Source of the DNA: Alentia gelatinosa
Lineage: Eukaryota; Annelida; Polychaeta; Phyllodocida; Polynoidae
NCBI GenBank assembly: GCA_950022655.1
Contig: OX465583.1
Coordinates: 37,227,360-37,291,359, forward strand
Reading direction: 5' to 3'
Length of the DNA stretch: 64,000 bases
A program made the translations under genes and the position numbers. The notes beneath the pieces are model-generated. The model saw only the letters and a program-made list of their open reading frames with translations, did not search any database and was not told the DNA's origin. Below, in pieces: positions 1 through 13,332 of the stretch (position 1 is its first letter; each line of letters starts with the position of its first letter).

Positions 1-419
1 ATATCACGCATCTGGAAACGAGGTTTAGACCTGTTATTTCTACATTACCTGGCGAAAACACTACATAGATAAGTGATAAGTGATAAGAGATAAGTGACTG
101 AGATAGTGTGTGAGTTAATGAGATAGCTGGTAATATGAATACATCTGTGAATCATGAGCGAGTAGACAGGTATTCAAAGACTGAACACATGTTGAGCAGG
201 TTAGTAAAGGCAGTCACACAAATCATTCATAGTTGCTTATCGACCGTATCGATTGGACACTGCTATAGTTACAGTCATCTTCTTAGGCAGGCTGAAACTA
301 GAGAATGCCCTGCACATGCGTGGGTAAATGAAGAAGTGAAGTAACAATGGCAGTGGGTTAAGAAGACATATATGGTGAGTAAATAACTGAAGAGGGAGGT
401 TTAGCATGAATAGGAGACA

Positions 420-935
420 GGCGAATGATAAGTGAGGAAGAACATGATTTATTCATAAATGAGTAACAATGAGAGTCATTGATTAGTCTGTGAGAAATGC
501 ATGATTGATTAATGAATGGTTTCTGAGTGAGGGACATCGATTGATTTATAAGGGACCGACAGTATGAGTGTTTGGTGAGTGAGTGATTTTTTATCAATGT
601 TAGATGAATGGGTAACTGATGGGTGATTGACCATTTTGTTTGATGAGTGAGAGACAGCATTAATGAGTGGTGAATGAGTGACATGCAGTTTGAGTGATTA
701 AAGGATCAAAGACATGGACTTTTTGTGATTGATGAGTGAGTGAGAGTAGTATTGATTGATAGGTGAGTGATATGCAGTGTATGTGATTGATGAGTGAGTG
801 ACAGCAGTATTGATTGAGTGATGGGTGAGTGACGTGTATAGGATGGTTGATTGATGTGTGAGTGGCATGCATTATTTCTGGTTGATATATGAATGAGTGA
901 CAGCAAGAATGAACAACCAGCAAGAGATGAGTAAC
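420..935. repeat. Degenerate minisatellite, unit about 58-64 bp
   Basis: Recurrent phrases such as GATTGATGAGTGAGTGA recur at 727, 785 and, degraded, at 849, giving a spacing of 58 to 64 bp; weaker copies extend toward 420. The repeat keeps minus-strand reading frames open (runs of His, Ser, Thr, Leu), but these are repeat artefacts and not a gene. Confidence 0.7.
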
Positions 936-999
936 TCAAAGTCGGCGTGAGTCAGTGTCAGACTTAATGAGTAAGAATACCGGTAACTCCCCAAGATAG

Positions 1000-1900
1000 T
1001 TACACTTACATACACGCAGCGTGGGAGGCAAGAAAAGTGGATGCGAGGGGTTAGCAGGCAGCAGGACGTCTCCGTCAGATATAAGAGAGATAAGAGACGA
1101 GGCCAGCACGGGGTGTAAACCCACCCTGAGCGGCAGGCCCCACTTCAAAGCGCCGTTAACACGAGCGGCTCTAAACCAGGCCCGAGCAGCTCAGCCCGCC
1201 GGATGAGAGCGGAATAAAACAATTTAATGTTTGGATACCGTCCCTTATCGGAGCGCCTGGTTTTTTAAAGGTGAACAAAAGCCTTGTTTAATGAGGGTAT
1301 CAGCACGGCACTGTGGCCAAGGCTGGGGCCAGGGCTGGCAGCTAAGTCGGCCGCTGATAACCTGGGCTCGATCAGAGGGAATCGGCTGTTTTTGATCTTC
1401 CCCATGCCGGGCTTCATCAATGGGGGGCGGGTCGGCAGGCCGCGATGATGACAATTATAGAGAGACTCAAGCGTCGTTTGATTGCAGACTAAGCGCGTAT
1501 AATTGAGTGTTTGTGCCGGGCTGGCGCGTAAGCCCGGGTTATCAGGCGGCCTGCCCGCCGTGTCTGCGCGCCCACCGCCCGCCGATCCCGCACGGATCCA
1601 GGATGGATCCCGCCCGGATCAGGACCCAATCCGGCCTGTAATGACGCCAGCGGCCCCGCCCCTCCTCCCCGCGCCCCACTCTATGAATACCACATTACTA
1701 CGACGAGCCCGCCCGCCACCCCCCGGCCGGGCCACGCCCCACCCCGCGCCGCCACACACGTACCTGCCTCCGCCTGACGCCACCTCACACAGGAGGAACC
1801 TGCTTCTGTACCTCTCTGTATGTATACGTCTGTAGTGTGCATAGTGTCTGCTGTTTGCTGCTCTGTCGTTACAACGTAGGCCCCCCAACTGTGTACACAT
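1000..1900. other. GC-rich, unannotated segment upstream of copy A
   Basis: GC content rises clearly against the AT-rich DNA on both sides, with C-rich tracts at 1560-1780. The part at 1200-1450 looks like a regulatory island: homeobox/Sox-like AT patches inside GC-rich sequence. No splice-supported coding exon was found. The small open frames on both strands are what GC-rich composition predicts. Confidence 0.35.
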
Positions 1901-2989
1901 TTCCAGTCATGTTAAACCGTAGTAGGCACTCTGTCGTCTCAGTTATATCGTCCTCCACGGCCGCCAAAGCCCATTTATGTCATACCTTGTAAATGCTGCA
2001 AGTATAATCATACTTTCTTTTCACATTCTTGTAATATACATATGTATATATAACCTTAAATTGAAGGACTTAGTACACAATAATGTCGGTTTCATTTAAT
2101 AAACAGAGCATTGTTGTAACATTGAAGTGCTTATTGACAAATATAATTCATCACATGTTGTGACGATCATCCATATGATTTTCCGATACAATAAGGACAT
2201 TGTTACCAACATACGAATCTGATAACAGTATTTGCATTTCTTCCTACCTTAACTTCTCTACATGATGTTCATTTATAGTATTACTTCTGACAATACTTAT
2301 AGTCACAAGCTTGCCGTATTCACTACGAGCTTTTGAATTGTGTTTTCTTTATGTGTTCCTGATGACCTTTAACTGGATCTTTCTATGGCAGTTCTATTTT
2401 TCATGGCGGATAATATAAAACAAATCCCCACAGTGTTATTGATCTCAACAACGATAAAGACATTAATATCATTGCAATGGTGGGAGGTAAACTGTCAGCA
2501 TTAGATCTGGACGGTTTATGTTGGGAGTAACTATTTGAATAACCTACAATATGGCTACAAATGGAATCAACACCATTTGATACATGACTTCCTTACTGTT
2601 GTCAACATGCTGGTAAGGTTACCAAAGACGTTCATGATCTCAATAGACTCGTATGTGCAACAGCTGCAGTAGTATAATATATTTCCATTTGGTTGACATA
2701 CTTGATACAAGGTAACAAATGAGATAAATTAAAAAAACACAAAAGGCAGAAATACGGTTGCAGACTTAAAGTCTTTATTATGCAGTACATCAGAATTGAA
2801 ACCCGTCGAAAATCAAGACACAGATCTACTATTTTCACAACTGTGAATACCCGTGTATACCCGACTAATGATGAACTGTTCCATCCCAGCTGTGTTAAAG
2901 AAAATCCATAAATCATGTCTTAATGCATTCTAAGTCGCATCCAGTCTCTTTTAACAGCCCTCTGGAGTTGTAGTCGGCCTCCAAATTGG
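1901..2989. other. AT-rich intergenic DNA, nothing recognised
   Basis: Low GC, stops in all frames, no repeat, motif cluster or RNA gene recognised. Confidence 0.5.
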
Positions 2990-3660
2990 CACTAACTGTA
3001 TTTAATGTCCGACAACACTCCACCAAACGGGCCGAAAAACGTCAGTTCCGCCGTGATCCGCTAGGCAGCAGCACCGCGCCAGCGCCGCCAGTGGCGGTTC
3101 AGCGAACTACCATCAAAGTGTCATTGTTTACCCCGAATTGATATCCGATGGCGGCGGGGATCCAGAGGCGGGGGTGCCGGCGATGTATGGGAGGGGGACG
3201 GGGGTGGGCTGGTGGTATTAAAGACCCATGCTTGTCAACCTACTGCTTTGACTTAACACCACCCAGTTCTTCGCCTCTAAGCCGAAAGCACAACCTTATA
3301 CAAATTATCATCTCTCGGCTAAGCCTGGGGCTGGGGCCAGAGCCGCCCCAGGCTTCCGAAGAAATATAACATTGCCTTTGGGCGAGCCGCCTGGATTAGG
3401 CCCGATGGGCCGGAGCCAAATTGAGTTTCGGCTCGGCAGCTAATCGAACGCGAGGGGATTGCAAATTAATAGAAATAAAGTGGAGAGCGACGCGGCAGTC
3501 GGCCCAGCGACCGATGGCAGTTTCATAATGCACAAAAATCAGAATGGAGGACTGAGTGGGGTGGGCTTTGGCTGCCGTGGAGGACGGTAACCTCCGGCCC
3601 GCCCCCAGGGTGGAGGGGGTGGAGGGCAGCGGGTAGGGTGAGGTCTCGGCATGACCACAT
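2990..3660. promoter_or_regulatory. Putative regulatory island upstream of copy A
   Basis: A GC-rich block holds embedded homeodomain-type sites, including GGATTAG near 3390-3400 (a K50/bicoid-class core, reverse of TAATCC) and AATTAAT near 3465. The sharp change in composition and the site content suggest a cis-regulatory element about 3 kb before copy A. This is inference; conservation was not tested. Confidence 0.3.
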
Positions 3661-4920
3661 ACAACATATAAATAAGCCAATGTGAGGGTGTAAGCATAAA
3701 CCTACCGCCTTATACATGCCCCTCCTGTGTGCTACACAATGTGCACTGAATGTGTTTAATTCATCTCCTCTCATTCCTCCATCCATCTTATTATTATTCC
3801 TCTCTTAAGACCAATTCTCTTCAGATCTGTGTTCCTATATCAGACTGAGACATGAAGCTCACAATCAGCACTTGTTGATATTTATATCAGAGTGGAGAGA
3901 CATAAATGTATCGTATTTTGTTGCGGCATATTACCTAACCCTCCATTAAGCCACCGAAAATATACATAATCAGTCAACTGCACCAATGACAGAAGCTTGT
4001 ATAATGCCTATAAACATAATAATGGGTTTATGTGTCCCCGGTTAGAAAACCATGTTTGCGTATACGCATATGCCTACTTCTGCATGGATAAAGGCTGATA
4101 GCGTTACTGGAAAGTAGGATGGATACTTTGAGACTCACACTTCCCTACATTCCCCATGTTGTATTAGGAAATTGTTATAATCTGTAGTAATCACTACATG
4201 TAGATGGGAATAGTGGTATAATAGATTTATGTATGTATCAATCACTGCTTATATAGTAGCTTATACATTAACTCTGTAAATTTGGCTCTCTTATGAATGG
4301 AGTCATTTTTTTTTTTTCCGGAACAAACATGTCGACAAACAATTCCCCGATATACAGCGGTATTCCATTATCTACCGGAGGACAAAGACATTGTATGAAA
4401 GACATTAAATAAAACATCATAGCAGTTTTGAAATATCGTCGAAAGATATATCAATTCCATGCGCAAATGACAACCTTCTGAATAATAAAATCACATAAAC
4501 TTGCTTTTTAGTGAATATCTAAAATCCCAATATCAAATAAAGAAAAGCATGAGGTTTCAAAGACAATGCAAAATATGATAATGATAGCCAAATGGATTAT
4601 ATAGAATAAATTGGTCTGATAAGATTAAGCTCCCCGACACCACTCGAAAGGAAAGCTTTCTCATGATACTATGACATGATGATGTTGGTTGTGTATGTAA
4701 TTACATAAATACATGAAATAATACATGATGATATATTATTACTCAGATATGTATACTTTCCTTCGTGACGTAATTGCTAAAGCCCCCAACCCCAATCCCA
4801 CCGTATAGGCTACACACACACACTTGACGTTTATTATAAGAAATGACCAGGGACTTATCCTGACAAAAGTTCCCGCTTTAATGATACCATGTTTACATCT
4901 GTTGTTAGAGAAGTCAAGGA
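3661..4920. other. AT-rich intergenic DNA, nothing recognised
   Basis: No coding, RNA or repeat feature is supported. A short poly-T tract lies near 4309. Confidence 0.5.
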
Positions 4921-6277
4921 GGAATCAGGATTTGACTGTACAGCCGGCCCTCTGTTGACTTTCCCCTCCATGTCCTTTCCTTGATCCTGTGTGTCCAGGC
5001 TGGGCCTGGAGTGGCGGGGCAGGGTGGAGGATAGCCGGGTGGATTGAGCAGAGAAAGGCGGGAATTAGCGGAGATTCGCTCAAGCTGGGGACATATTAAG
5101 TCTAATGAGACCGGCGGCTTTTATCAAACTGAGGGTCGGCGTCACTGCAACAATGTGATTCGCCATTACGAGTTACATCATCAGCTTGACGCGTCATTTT
5201 GGAGTGGCTGTCGCATTGCTTGCTGAGGGTATTTTAGGTGGATCTGTGGGGTGGATACTGGGTGGGAGGGGGTAGGGGTGTCCCAGGCCTCGCTTGGTGG
5301 AGATTAACACACCATGGATGCTCAAATCACCTGCACCCTGCTCCGGCCACCAAACCGTGGAGCATGCAGCAAGCCTAAGCATCCACGCCTGGGAGCCGCC
5401 AAGGAGGGGAGTGTGTAGAGCAATGCTGGAGTCTGGGTCACTGTCACCCGCACGCTTTTCACTGTGTCTCACAATGATGAGCCCTGCGCGCCACATGCTA
5501 TACACGGGCTGAGGGAAGCGACGCGCCAATTGCTATGCTTCTTGATGAGAGTGTCAACATGGCGCTTGTGGGAAGTCGGGGGGGGGGGGGGGGGCTGGTG
5601 ACTTGGAGGGGGGATTTGGGGGATGGGGCGGGGATGAAGGCCCGGCGGGCTCATTAGAATAAACAATGCCACACGCTGTAACCAGCTGACTGGCTGTCTG
5701 CACCGGGACGCCGCCTACAGGACCCCGCGCGAACTAGCCTCCATTTATACGCTCGGTGGCAGCGGGACGTCCGATGGTAGCCTGCCTGCAGTCGATGTGA
5801 GTAGACAGTGCACGACGGACACAAGCGCCTGCCTTCCGGTCACAACGGGGGCTACTACTACACACAGGCGACACCTAGCGACGACTCAGCGGACCACTCC
5901 CCGCCCGCCGTCCGTTTTAAAGCCCGGCCAGATTTAGGATTTACGCGGAGATTTCGCCTGTCGTGGGCGGAACTGACCTGCCCGCACCTCGTATTCCCCG
6001 ATACTATACCGTGCCCAGGCGGCGCTCCGGTCGCTGTTGGCCGGGCGGAAGACAACAGGCGTCCGGGTACGTACCAGGTGCACGGGGGACCAGTCAAACA
6101 GACCCGAAGCCTAGCTCACGGCTCCGGGTTTCTCTCCACAGAACACCCGCCCGGGTTTTACGGTAGATCTGCGTTAATTTCCAACCTGCGTCTTACCAGC
6201 GTCTCTGTCGTGAAGCCCAGACTGGCTGGCGCCAGGAGATAACCACTGGCAATCGCTAGCGGGCTAGACGTCAGCCC
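4921..6277 (+). promoter_or_regulatory. Promoter and 5' UTR region of Pitx copy A
   Basis: GC rises steadily toward the copy A start codon. A weak TATA-like ATTTATAC lies near 5742. A pyrimidine-rich stretch ending in CAG at about 6130-6141 looks like a splice acceptor, so part of the 5' UTR may be spliced. An in-frame TAG at 6257-6259 lies just before the ATG at 6278. Open frames here (for example 5808-6242) have no recognisable domain and are probably 5' UTR. The true transcription start cannot be placed from sequence. Confidence 0.45.
5578..5594 (+). repeat. Poly-G tract (17 G)
   Basis: Uninterrupted run of 17 G about 700 bp before the copy A ATG. It could form a quadruplex structure or be length-variable. 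Confidence 0.9.
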
Positions 6278-6698
6278 ATGAACTCCCTGAAAGGACCTTC
6301 CTCTATGTGCCTGGACGAGATGATGGTCAGCGGTGCCCACGGCTGTCACGGCGTGGACGGCGGTGCCGCCGGCCGGCTCGGAGTCACCGTCCCCGGTCTC
6401 GGGGGGACTCCCGGTTCGTCAGTGAGCGACCACCACAGCGCGTCGTCCTCGTCCCACCACCCGGGACACCACACGACCACCCCCGGACACTACTCCCCGC
6501 TGGGGGTGAGCCACACGGGGCACAGCCTCCCGCCCGTCTCCAGCGTGCGCGGCGGCGGCGGCGGGGGGAGCGGGGTACCGGCCACCAGCCCCCCGGCCTC
6601 GTGCCTCACGTCCCCCGGCACCGCCTCGTCACACTCCCGGTCGTCACACCCAGCGACGACGGCCTCGCAGCAGGCACACCACGTCACCGTCAAAACAG
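6278..6698 (+). CDS. Pitx: Pitx-family homeobox gene, copy A, coding exon 1
   Basis: First coding exon of a paired-like homeodomain transcription factor (join 6278..6698, 11548..11777, 12790..13332; 397 aa). It encodes residues 1-140. The start MNSLKGP resembles the MN..KGP start of vertebrate Pitx2 isoform c. The exon is otherwise low complexity: Ser/His-rich at about residues 50-85, then a Gly run and a Ser/Thr/Pro/His tail. An in-frame TAG at 6257 supports this ATG. The donor CAG|GTACCT leaves one base (phase 1), which completes a Glu codon with exon 2. The protein should act in the nucleus, and this N-terminal part is probably disordered. Copy B has the same exon structure 13.3 kb downstream. 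The family is certain; orthology to one vertebrate paralog is not implied. Alternative upstream first exons cannot be excluded. Confidence 0.9.
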
Positions 6699-6760
6699 GT
6701 ACCTCTCCTCTACTACTCAGTGTCCCGCTGGCATAACACAGTATGAGGTCAACACATTAA

Positions 6761-7036
6761 TTAATCCACACCCCAAATATGTTTATAGGTCATTAGCGCT
6801 TTGTCAGGTCGGGATCTGATAAAATCATCTATACGGGGACTGGGGAATATCACATTTGCTTTGCAATAGAAACATAGTGATTCCAGTTAAATGTTTATTT
6901 TCAAGTGCATGTGTCTGTATACGTCATATATTTTTCGTCATATATGACGCATAGGAGACACAGACACTTGAAAATAAACCTTTAATTGAAATCACTAAGT
7001 TTCCCTTGCAAAGAAAATTTAATATTTTAATCCACA
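6761..7036. promoter_or_regulatory. Two identical TTAATCCACA sites in copy A intron 1
   Basis: TTAATCCACA occurs at 6761-6770 and again at 7027-7036, on either side of a long hairpin. Each copy contains TAATCC, the core bound by K50 homeodomains such as Pitx itself, overlapped by AATCCACA, which fits the FoxH1 consensus AATMCACA known from Nodal-responsive enhancers. CAGAC and GTCTG (Smad-type) lie in the hairpin arms between them. Function is inferred. Confidence 0.35.
6854..7018. repeat. Long imperfect hairpin (about 80-bp arms)
   Basis: The left arm (6854 to about 6934) is the imperfect reverse complement of the right arm (about 6938 to 7018). Shared blocks include GTTTATTTTCAAGTG and CGTCATATA in inverted orientation, with scattered mismatches and small indels. 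It is probably a fold-back MITE. A structured RNA is possible because it lies in an intron of copy A. No clear target-site duplication was seen. Confidence 0.75.
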
Positions 7037-7312
7037 ATCACCACATGAAAGTAATGATAATCACAATAATAATCCGGTAATACTCTTTGTTATATATGGA
7101 TATCCACCACCATCAATATTTGCCTGGCTTCGCCTTCTATTATCTCCATAATTGTGGTTTACTTTACAGATTAGCCTACAGTGTTCAATTTATAGACTGA
7201 CATATAAAATAATTCAAGCTACTTCATTTAACAAACCGAAAACGTATATCTGCATTTAGGTTTCAGTACAATGTTAAAACTCCAAGGGTAATTGTAAACA
7301 CAAACGCACTCT

Positions 7313-7551
<239 letters not shown>

Positions 7552-9599
7552 ATAAGAGTAGTAATTCGTATATAGGACCCATGGTATTCCATAGCCATTG
7601 TCGGCTTCCTAGCAATACTCAAGGGCCATGTCCCCTACCGATAATCGTCCATATTGATGGCTATGTACTTCTATACATATACAAGTTGTATATGACCTTC
7701 CTTTCACGCACATCTGTGTGGATATAGCCACCCAGTTCTCGACAGCAATAGACAAGGGATTCAAAGAGGATTCTTGTTCATCGAGTGTAGGTTGATGCAG
7801 TAGAGAATGATTAGGTTGCTCTCAGTCAGGTCCCGCTTGGCAAAATGTCGTCTAGACATTGAGCCTCTTCCTCCCCCACCTCCGCTCAACGCTGAACATC
7901 ACATCCACATCGCTAACACAGAAATAAGCCAGGGCATTATAACCACTCGACAGCCTACAAATCATCACTGCCTCTCCCCCTGCCTCCGTCCCCACCCCCT
8001 GGGGCTGACCAAATTTCAACCCGGTAGTAAATACATCACCGATATCGCAACCACTTCATTCTTTTTCATCCCGTCTTGATAAACAGATGATCCCCCGAGC
8101 TCGTAGATACACAATAGGACAAGTAAAATAGACTTAGTCCCGCTCAGGGTGGAGAAGGGGCTGCTCAGCCACACAGGGCTTCACCATTGATCACCTTAAG
8201 CTAGACAGGGCTGCCAATTAGACTGTCCCTGCCGCGCCCAGCCCTCTCAAAGCGGGACTGAAGTATGTCGGCCGCGCGCGCCACGCAACTGTAGGTAATT
8301 AACCGAGTAAAGGCAGCCGCGTGCTCAATGGCGGGCGTGATTTGTGAGTCCGGCTGTGATTAATTGTCGTCTGCTCCCATGAAAAGCGCGGGGAAAATAC
8401 ATAAAAGTGTTGATGTGTGTATATGTATAGTACTGAAAGATGCATCTTTAAAAAACACAAATGATGGGTTACATTTTTTTTGTCTAGAATGAATTATTTG
8501 TCCCTTAAGGTACTTGTAGTTGAACCTTCTAGTTCATCTCAAGCAGGCTAGTATACAACACAATATAAGATGTACTATCTATATCGAATTTCTTATTCTA
8601 TAGATCAATATTATTTCAAATGTGCATATGGACATATAATCCCATGGACCACATATTATACTGCTCATATCAATTACGACAAAAATTGCTTGAATATAGT
8701 TCACAAATGATAGCTGGCCGTATATTCAAAAATGACCCTTAAACATACCAGGTTAGATATAATCATATATAGATAAAAATGCAATAAAACAATAGTATTA
8801 ACAGGTGAAGATTAGATTGACAGTCTGGAATGATATATCTATGTATCATGAATATTCTAAAGCATGAACTCAATAGATAAAAGCTGTTGTAGTTGATCGT
8901 CAAGAAAGAAAATACTAATACAGTGACACGTAAATTAAAAAAAAAATACATATCCGCTGGTCATGCTCTGTGATTTTCAAAATTATTGTTTATACTTTAG
9001 GGATATTAAGTCCTCCAAATATACAGAAAATATACATCTAAACCTGAAATCTTTTTAGCCCATGCCAGACATGCTTTATCATACACAAGTATATAATACC
9101 TAGCATTACCATGATAGGCAAAAGATCATCAAAGGACGCGATTATCTATAAACGGATATATTTTGGATGGGACAGCGCACGTGTATTATTTTTAACAGGC
9201 GTATGTGATCTAGATAGAGGAAACCCGCTGTTAGACAAGGCACAAGGCTCAGAGTGCGGCCATATCCGTCTGGCCTCACGCCGAGTGCAGTAACCTAATC
9301 ATATCAGGAGCTAATCACATTTAGCCCAATCTATTAGCATACCAGCTGTAATCTGATAAGCACCGGAGCCACTTATAGAACCCCAAAAATACACCTGATA
9401 TAGTCACGTCGCAATGATCTTATAGAAAGGAGACTATGTGCGTCGGATATATACATTCACATTTAATATTTACCTATATATGTGGGTTTAACATAAAAGC
9501 AGGGCTGGTCTATATAGAGGAGGTAGGGGAGGATAGTGGAGTTTTAACGCTCTCCTCCTCACCCTGGTCCATCGTCGTCCTCGCCGCCCATCCATCACC
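7552..9599. other. Copy A intron 1, with two candidate regulatory islands
   Basis: Mostly AT-rich intron without coding signal. Two patches stand out. At 8200-8400 there is a GC-rich block with GGTAATTAACC and GATTAATTG homeodomain-type sites. At 9290-9370 there is a cluster of three TAATC cores (CTAATCA, CTAATCA, GTAATCT). Both are plausible enhancers but unproven. Confidence 0.3.
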
Positions 9600-9649
9600 C
9601 CGGGGACGCCGGGAGGACGCCCGGAGGACGCCCGGGGGACGCCCGGAGT
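9600..9649. repeat. Short GC-rich tandem repeat, 12-bp unit
   Basis: About four copies of a GGAGGACGCCCG-like unit in tandem within copy A intron 1. Confidence 0.8.
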
Positions 9650-10197
9650 CATGCCGTACACGTGCCGGGGTAATGATCCATGTGGCCGGGCGCCCGTTCC
9701 CCGCCCCCTGCACCACCCCCTGCCGGCCCGCCCATGCATGCGCAAACCGCCCCGTTGCCCCATGAACACTTTCATCTACTTGTCTTGGACTTTTTTTTAT
9801 CATTCCTTGCCTGCCCTTTTTATCTATTTACAGGCTCCTTTTTGCAAAAGAACACATCTGAATTTTTACAATCCATCTACTGCTTGACCGTCCTACCTAT
9901 ACTGTCAGTCCATTTGGCAACTCCTTACCTTTTCTTTGCCACTATATTGCTCTCTATCCATCGTTTGTATCCTTTCTCCGCCCATCCATCAAGCCACTCA
10001 TCTCTCTTGGTCCATCACTTTTACCTTTCTGTCGTCTCCCACCCATCTTAAGTGGACTTAATTATCATCCACTGTCTCCTTGGAAGTAGCCTTCCATTCT
10101 TTTGGTATGTGATACATTGTATTTCTTCTTGGGATTGTACAAGGCTAGATATACCGACCTTTCCTTCCGTTTTCGGGCATATTTGCATATACATGTA

Positions 10198-10381
10198 CAG
10201 TAAAACCCCTCTTCCGGGACTCCCCGCTTAAGAGGGATACCCCGCTTCAGGGGACAATTTGCTCGGAACGGAAATTTTTCCCTCTATTCGGAGTTTATTT
10301 TAACCCCGCTTAAGGGGACACCCCGCTTAGGGGGACACTTGGCCCGGAACGGAAGGTGTTCCCTTAAGCGGGGTTTTACTG
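10198..10381. mobile_element. pogo/Tigger-like MITE, 184 bp
   Basis: The ends are perfect inverted repeats CAGTAAAACCCC ... GGGGTTTTACTG, each flanked by TA (10196-10197 and 10382-10383). Beyond the TA the inverted symmetry continues through TATACATG. CAGTA-starting ends with a TA target duplication are typical of the pogo/Tigger branch of Tc1/mariner. The interior is built from repeats of a CCCCGCTTAAGGGGACA-like unit and encodes no transposase, so the element is non-autonomous. Confidence 0.8.
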
Positions 10382-10704
10382 TACATGTATATTAACACAT
10401 TCCTCCTCATCTTTCTCCATCTTGCTCATCCCGCCCCATCTTCTCAATCCACCCCATCTTCCTCACCTTCACACTTTCCTCCGAACCCCACACTATACCT
10501 TCCACACCGAAAATGCTACATGATAACATTCCTCACCTACACACCAGCTTCCTCCTCCCACAGTATTTATTTCACACCCCCACCTCAGAGCATCTTCACC
10601 ACCCAACCCTACACACAACACTCACTGCTCCTAATTCGTTCTTGCGCCCCCCTCCTGATGGGAACGCTTGCCGACCCTCCCCCCTTTCGCGGCCCGGAGG
10701 GGGT

Positions 10705-10717
10705 ACAGCAGGGGGCG
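10705..10717 (+). promoter_or_regulatory. CTCF-like site in copy A intron 1
   Basis: ACAGCAGGGGGCG closely fits the bilaterian CTCF core (CCASYAGRKGGC) in forward orientation, with one mismatch at the first base. It lies in a GC-rich patch of intron 1. Whether it is bound is unknown. Confidence 0.35.
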
Positions 10718-11519
10718 TAGTGGGGGCAGGTCGGGGAGGGTGTTTGTTTGGTCGGCCTCGGCTCGTACCCTGTTTCTCCGGGCGTTTATTGACAGCACGT
10801 GGGGCTCCAATTAAGACATACCGTTGCCTCCCACCTCCGGCTTAAAGGGGCCTGTATGGACCCCTGATAGTCGTCTTCGTTCGAAACACTCCTACAGGCG
10901 CTGCAGAAAGCGGAGTTCCAAGCTTTTCCTTCATTCACAGCCCTTACCTGGACACATATTCAAAACAAAACTTCTTGTAGATATGGTTCTATAACAATCA
11001 CGTTTCATTACATCTATGGTCATTTTATTGATTTAGATTAATAGAAATAGTTTTCATGAAAGATGTACGGATGATTTCGAGTTGTATACTTGTTCGCACA
11101 GTACAACGACACAGTTATCTTTTATACATATTTCGAAATCTAATGAAAGTAGTATATGGAAATGGTACATTTCCACTGGCTCCCTTATGGCGTGTCTGGA
11201 AGTGATCTGCGACGGTCAGAAATAAAAACAAAAGATAGCTGGGGAATTAAAAGCTTTATATCTGATACATATGGGGAATAATTGGAACTAGGCCATTGGA
11301 TGTTTTCCCTACAGTTAATTGGTATGCAGGAGCGTGATCTTCCACAACTAACATAAATCTTTCGCAGAGCAAAACAGTAGACAGTAACTTTGAAACCGCC
11401 TGGTACACCAATCTCGTATTGGTCTGCGTCAAATCAGGGGACTCATCATTTGTATTTGTCTCCATATTATATTTCTATTCTGACTGTATATTTTCAATCA
11501 ACAGATGAATAAAATCTAA

Positions 11520-12789
<1,270 letters not shown>

Positions 12790-13332
12790 GTGTGGTTCAA
12801 GAACCGACGAGCCAAGTGGAGGAAGCGGGAGCGCAACATGGAGGTCTTCAAGAACGGCTTCGGCCAATTCAACGGCATGAACAGCATGATGCAGCCATTC
12901 GACGACTCGCTCTACTCCTCCTACAACAACTGGGCCGCCAAGGTGCCCTCCCCGCTCGGCTCCAAGGCCTTCCCGTGGGGGCTTAACTCCATGAACCACC
13001 TCTCCTCCGTCGTGTCCTCCCAGCCCACTTGTTTCTCCACGCCCGCCAACTCCATGTCGCCCACAGCCATGGTGCAGAGCATGAACGTAGCGAGTGTGGG
13101 GAGCATGACGGGGAACGTCGGCAACCATGGGTCGCCCTGTCCGTATGCCCCGGCCGCCCCCACCTACCTGTACAACCGCGACCAGTGTTCCTCCAGCATC
13201 GCTTCACTGAGGTTCAAGGCGAAGCAGCACTCGACAACTAGTTTCGGGTACCCGTCGGTGGCGGCGGGGCAGGCAGCTGGGCTGTCGGCGTGTCAGTACG
13301 CATCCGTCGGTAACGGAACTGCTATGGTATGA
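12790..13332 (+). CDS. Pitx: Pitx copy A, coding exon 3 (recognition helix, transactivation region, OAR)
   Basis: Last coding exon, residues 218-397, ending in TGA at 13330-13332. It opens with [15 protein letters not shown], the end of the recognition helix. Lys at homeodomain position 50 gives bicoid-type TAATCC preference. A Pitx-type region follows ([30 protein letters not shown]), then a Ser/Met/Pro-rich stretch, SPCPYAP, and the OAR motif [14 protein letters not shown] (about residues 351-364). OAR contributes to transactivation and autoinhibition in the family. The ending LSACQYA matches the Pitx2 C terminus. No frameshift or internal stop is seen, so the copy looks functional. Confidence 0.95.
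   Translation: MWFKNRRAKWRKRERNMEVFKNGFGQFNGMNSMMQPFDDSLYSSYNNWAAKVPSPLGSKAFPWGLNSMNHLSSVVSSQPTCFSTPANSMSPTAMVQSMNVASVGSMTGNVGNHGSPCPYAPAAPTYLYNRDQCSSSIASLRFKAKQHSTTSFGYPSVAAGQAAGLSACQYASVGNGTAMV

Noticed and set aside
5808..6242. 144-codon + frame just before copy A
   Set aside because: No domain or homology recognised; likely 5' UTR, broken by a possible splice acceptor near 6141.
6307..6819. 170-codon + strand frame overlapping copy A exon 1
   Set aside because: It is the out-of-frame shadow of a GC-rich coding exon and runs past the splice donor; no recognisable domain.
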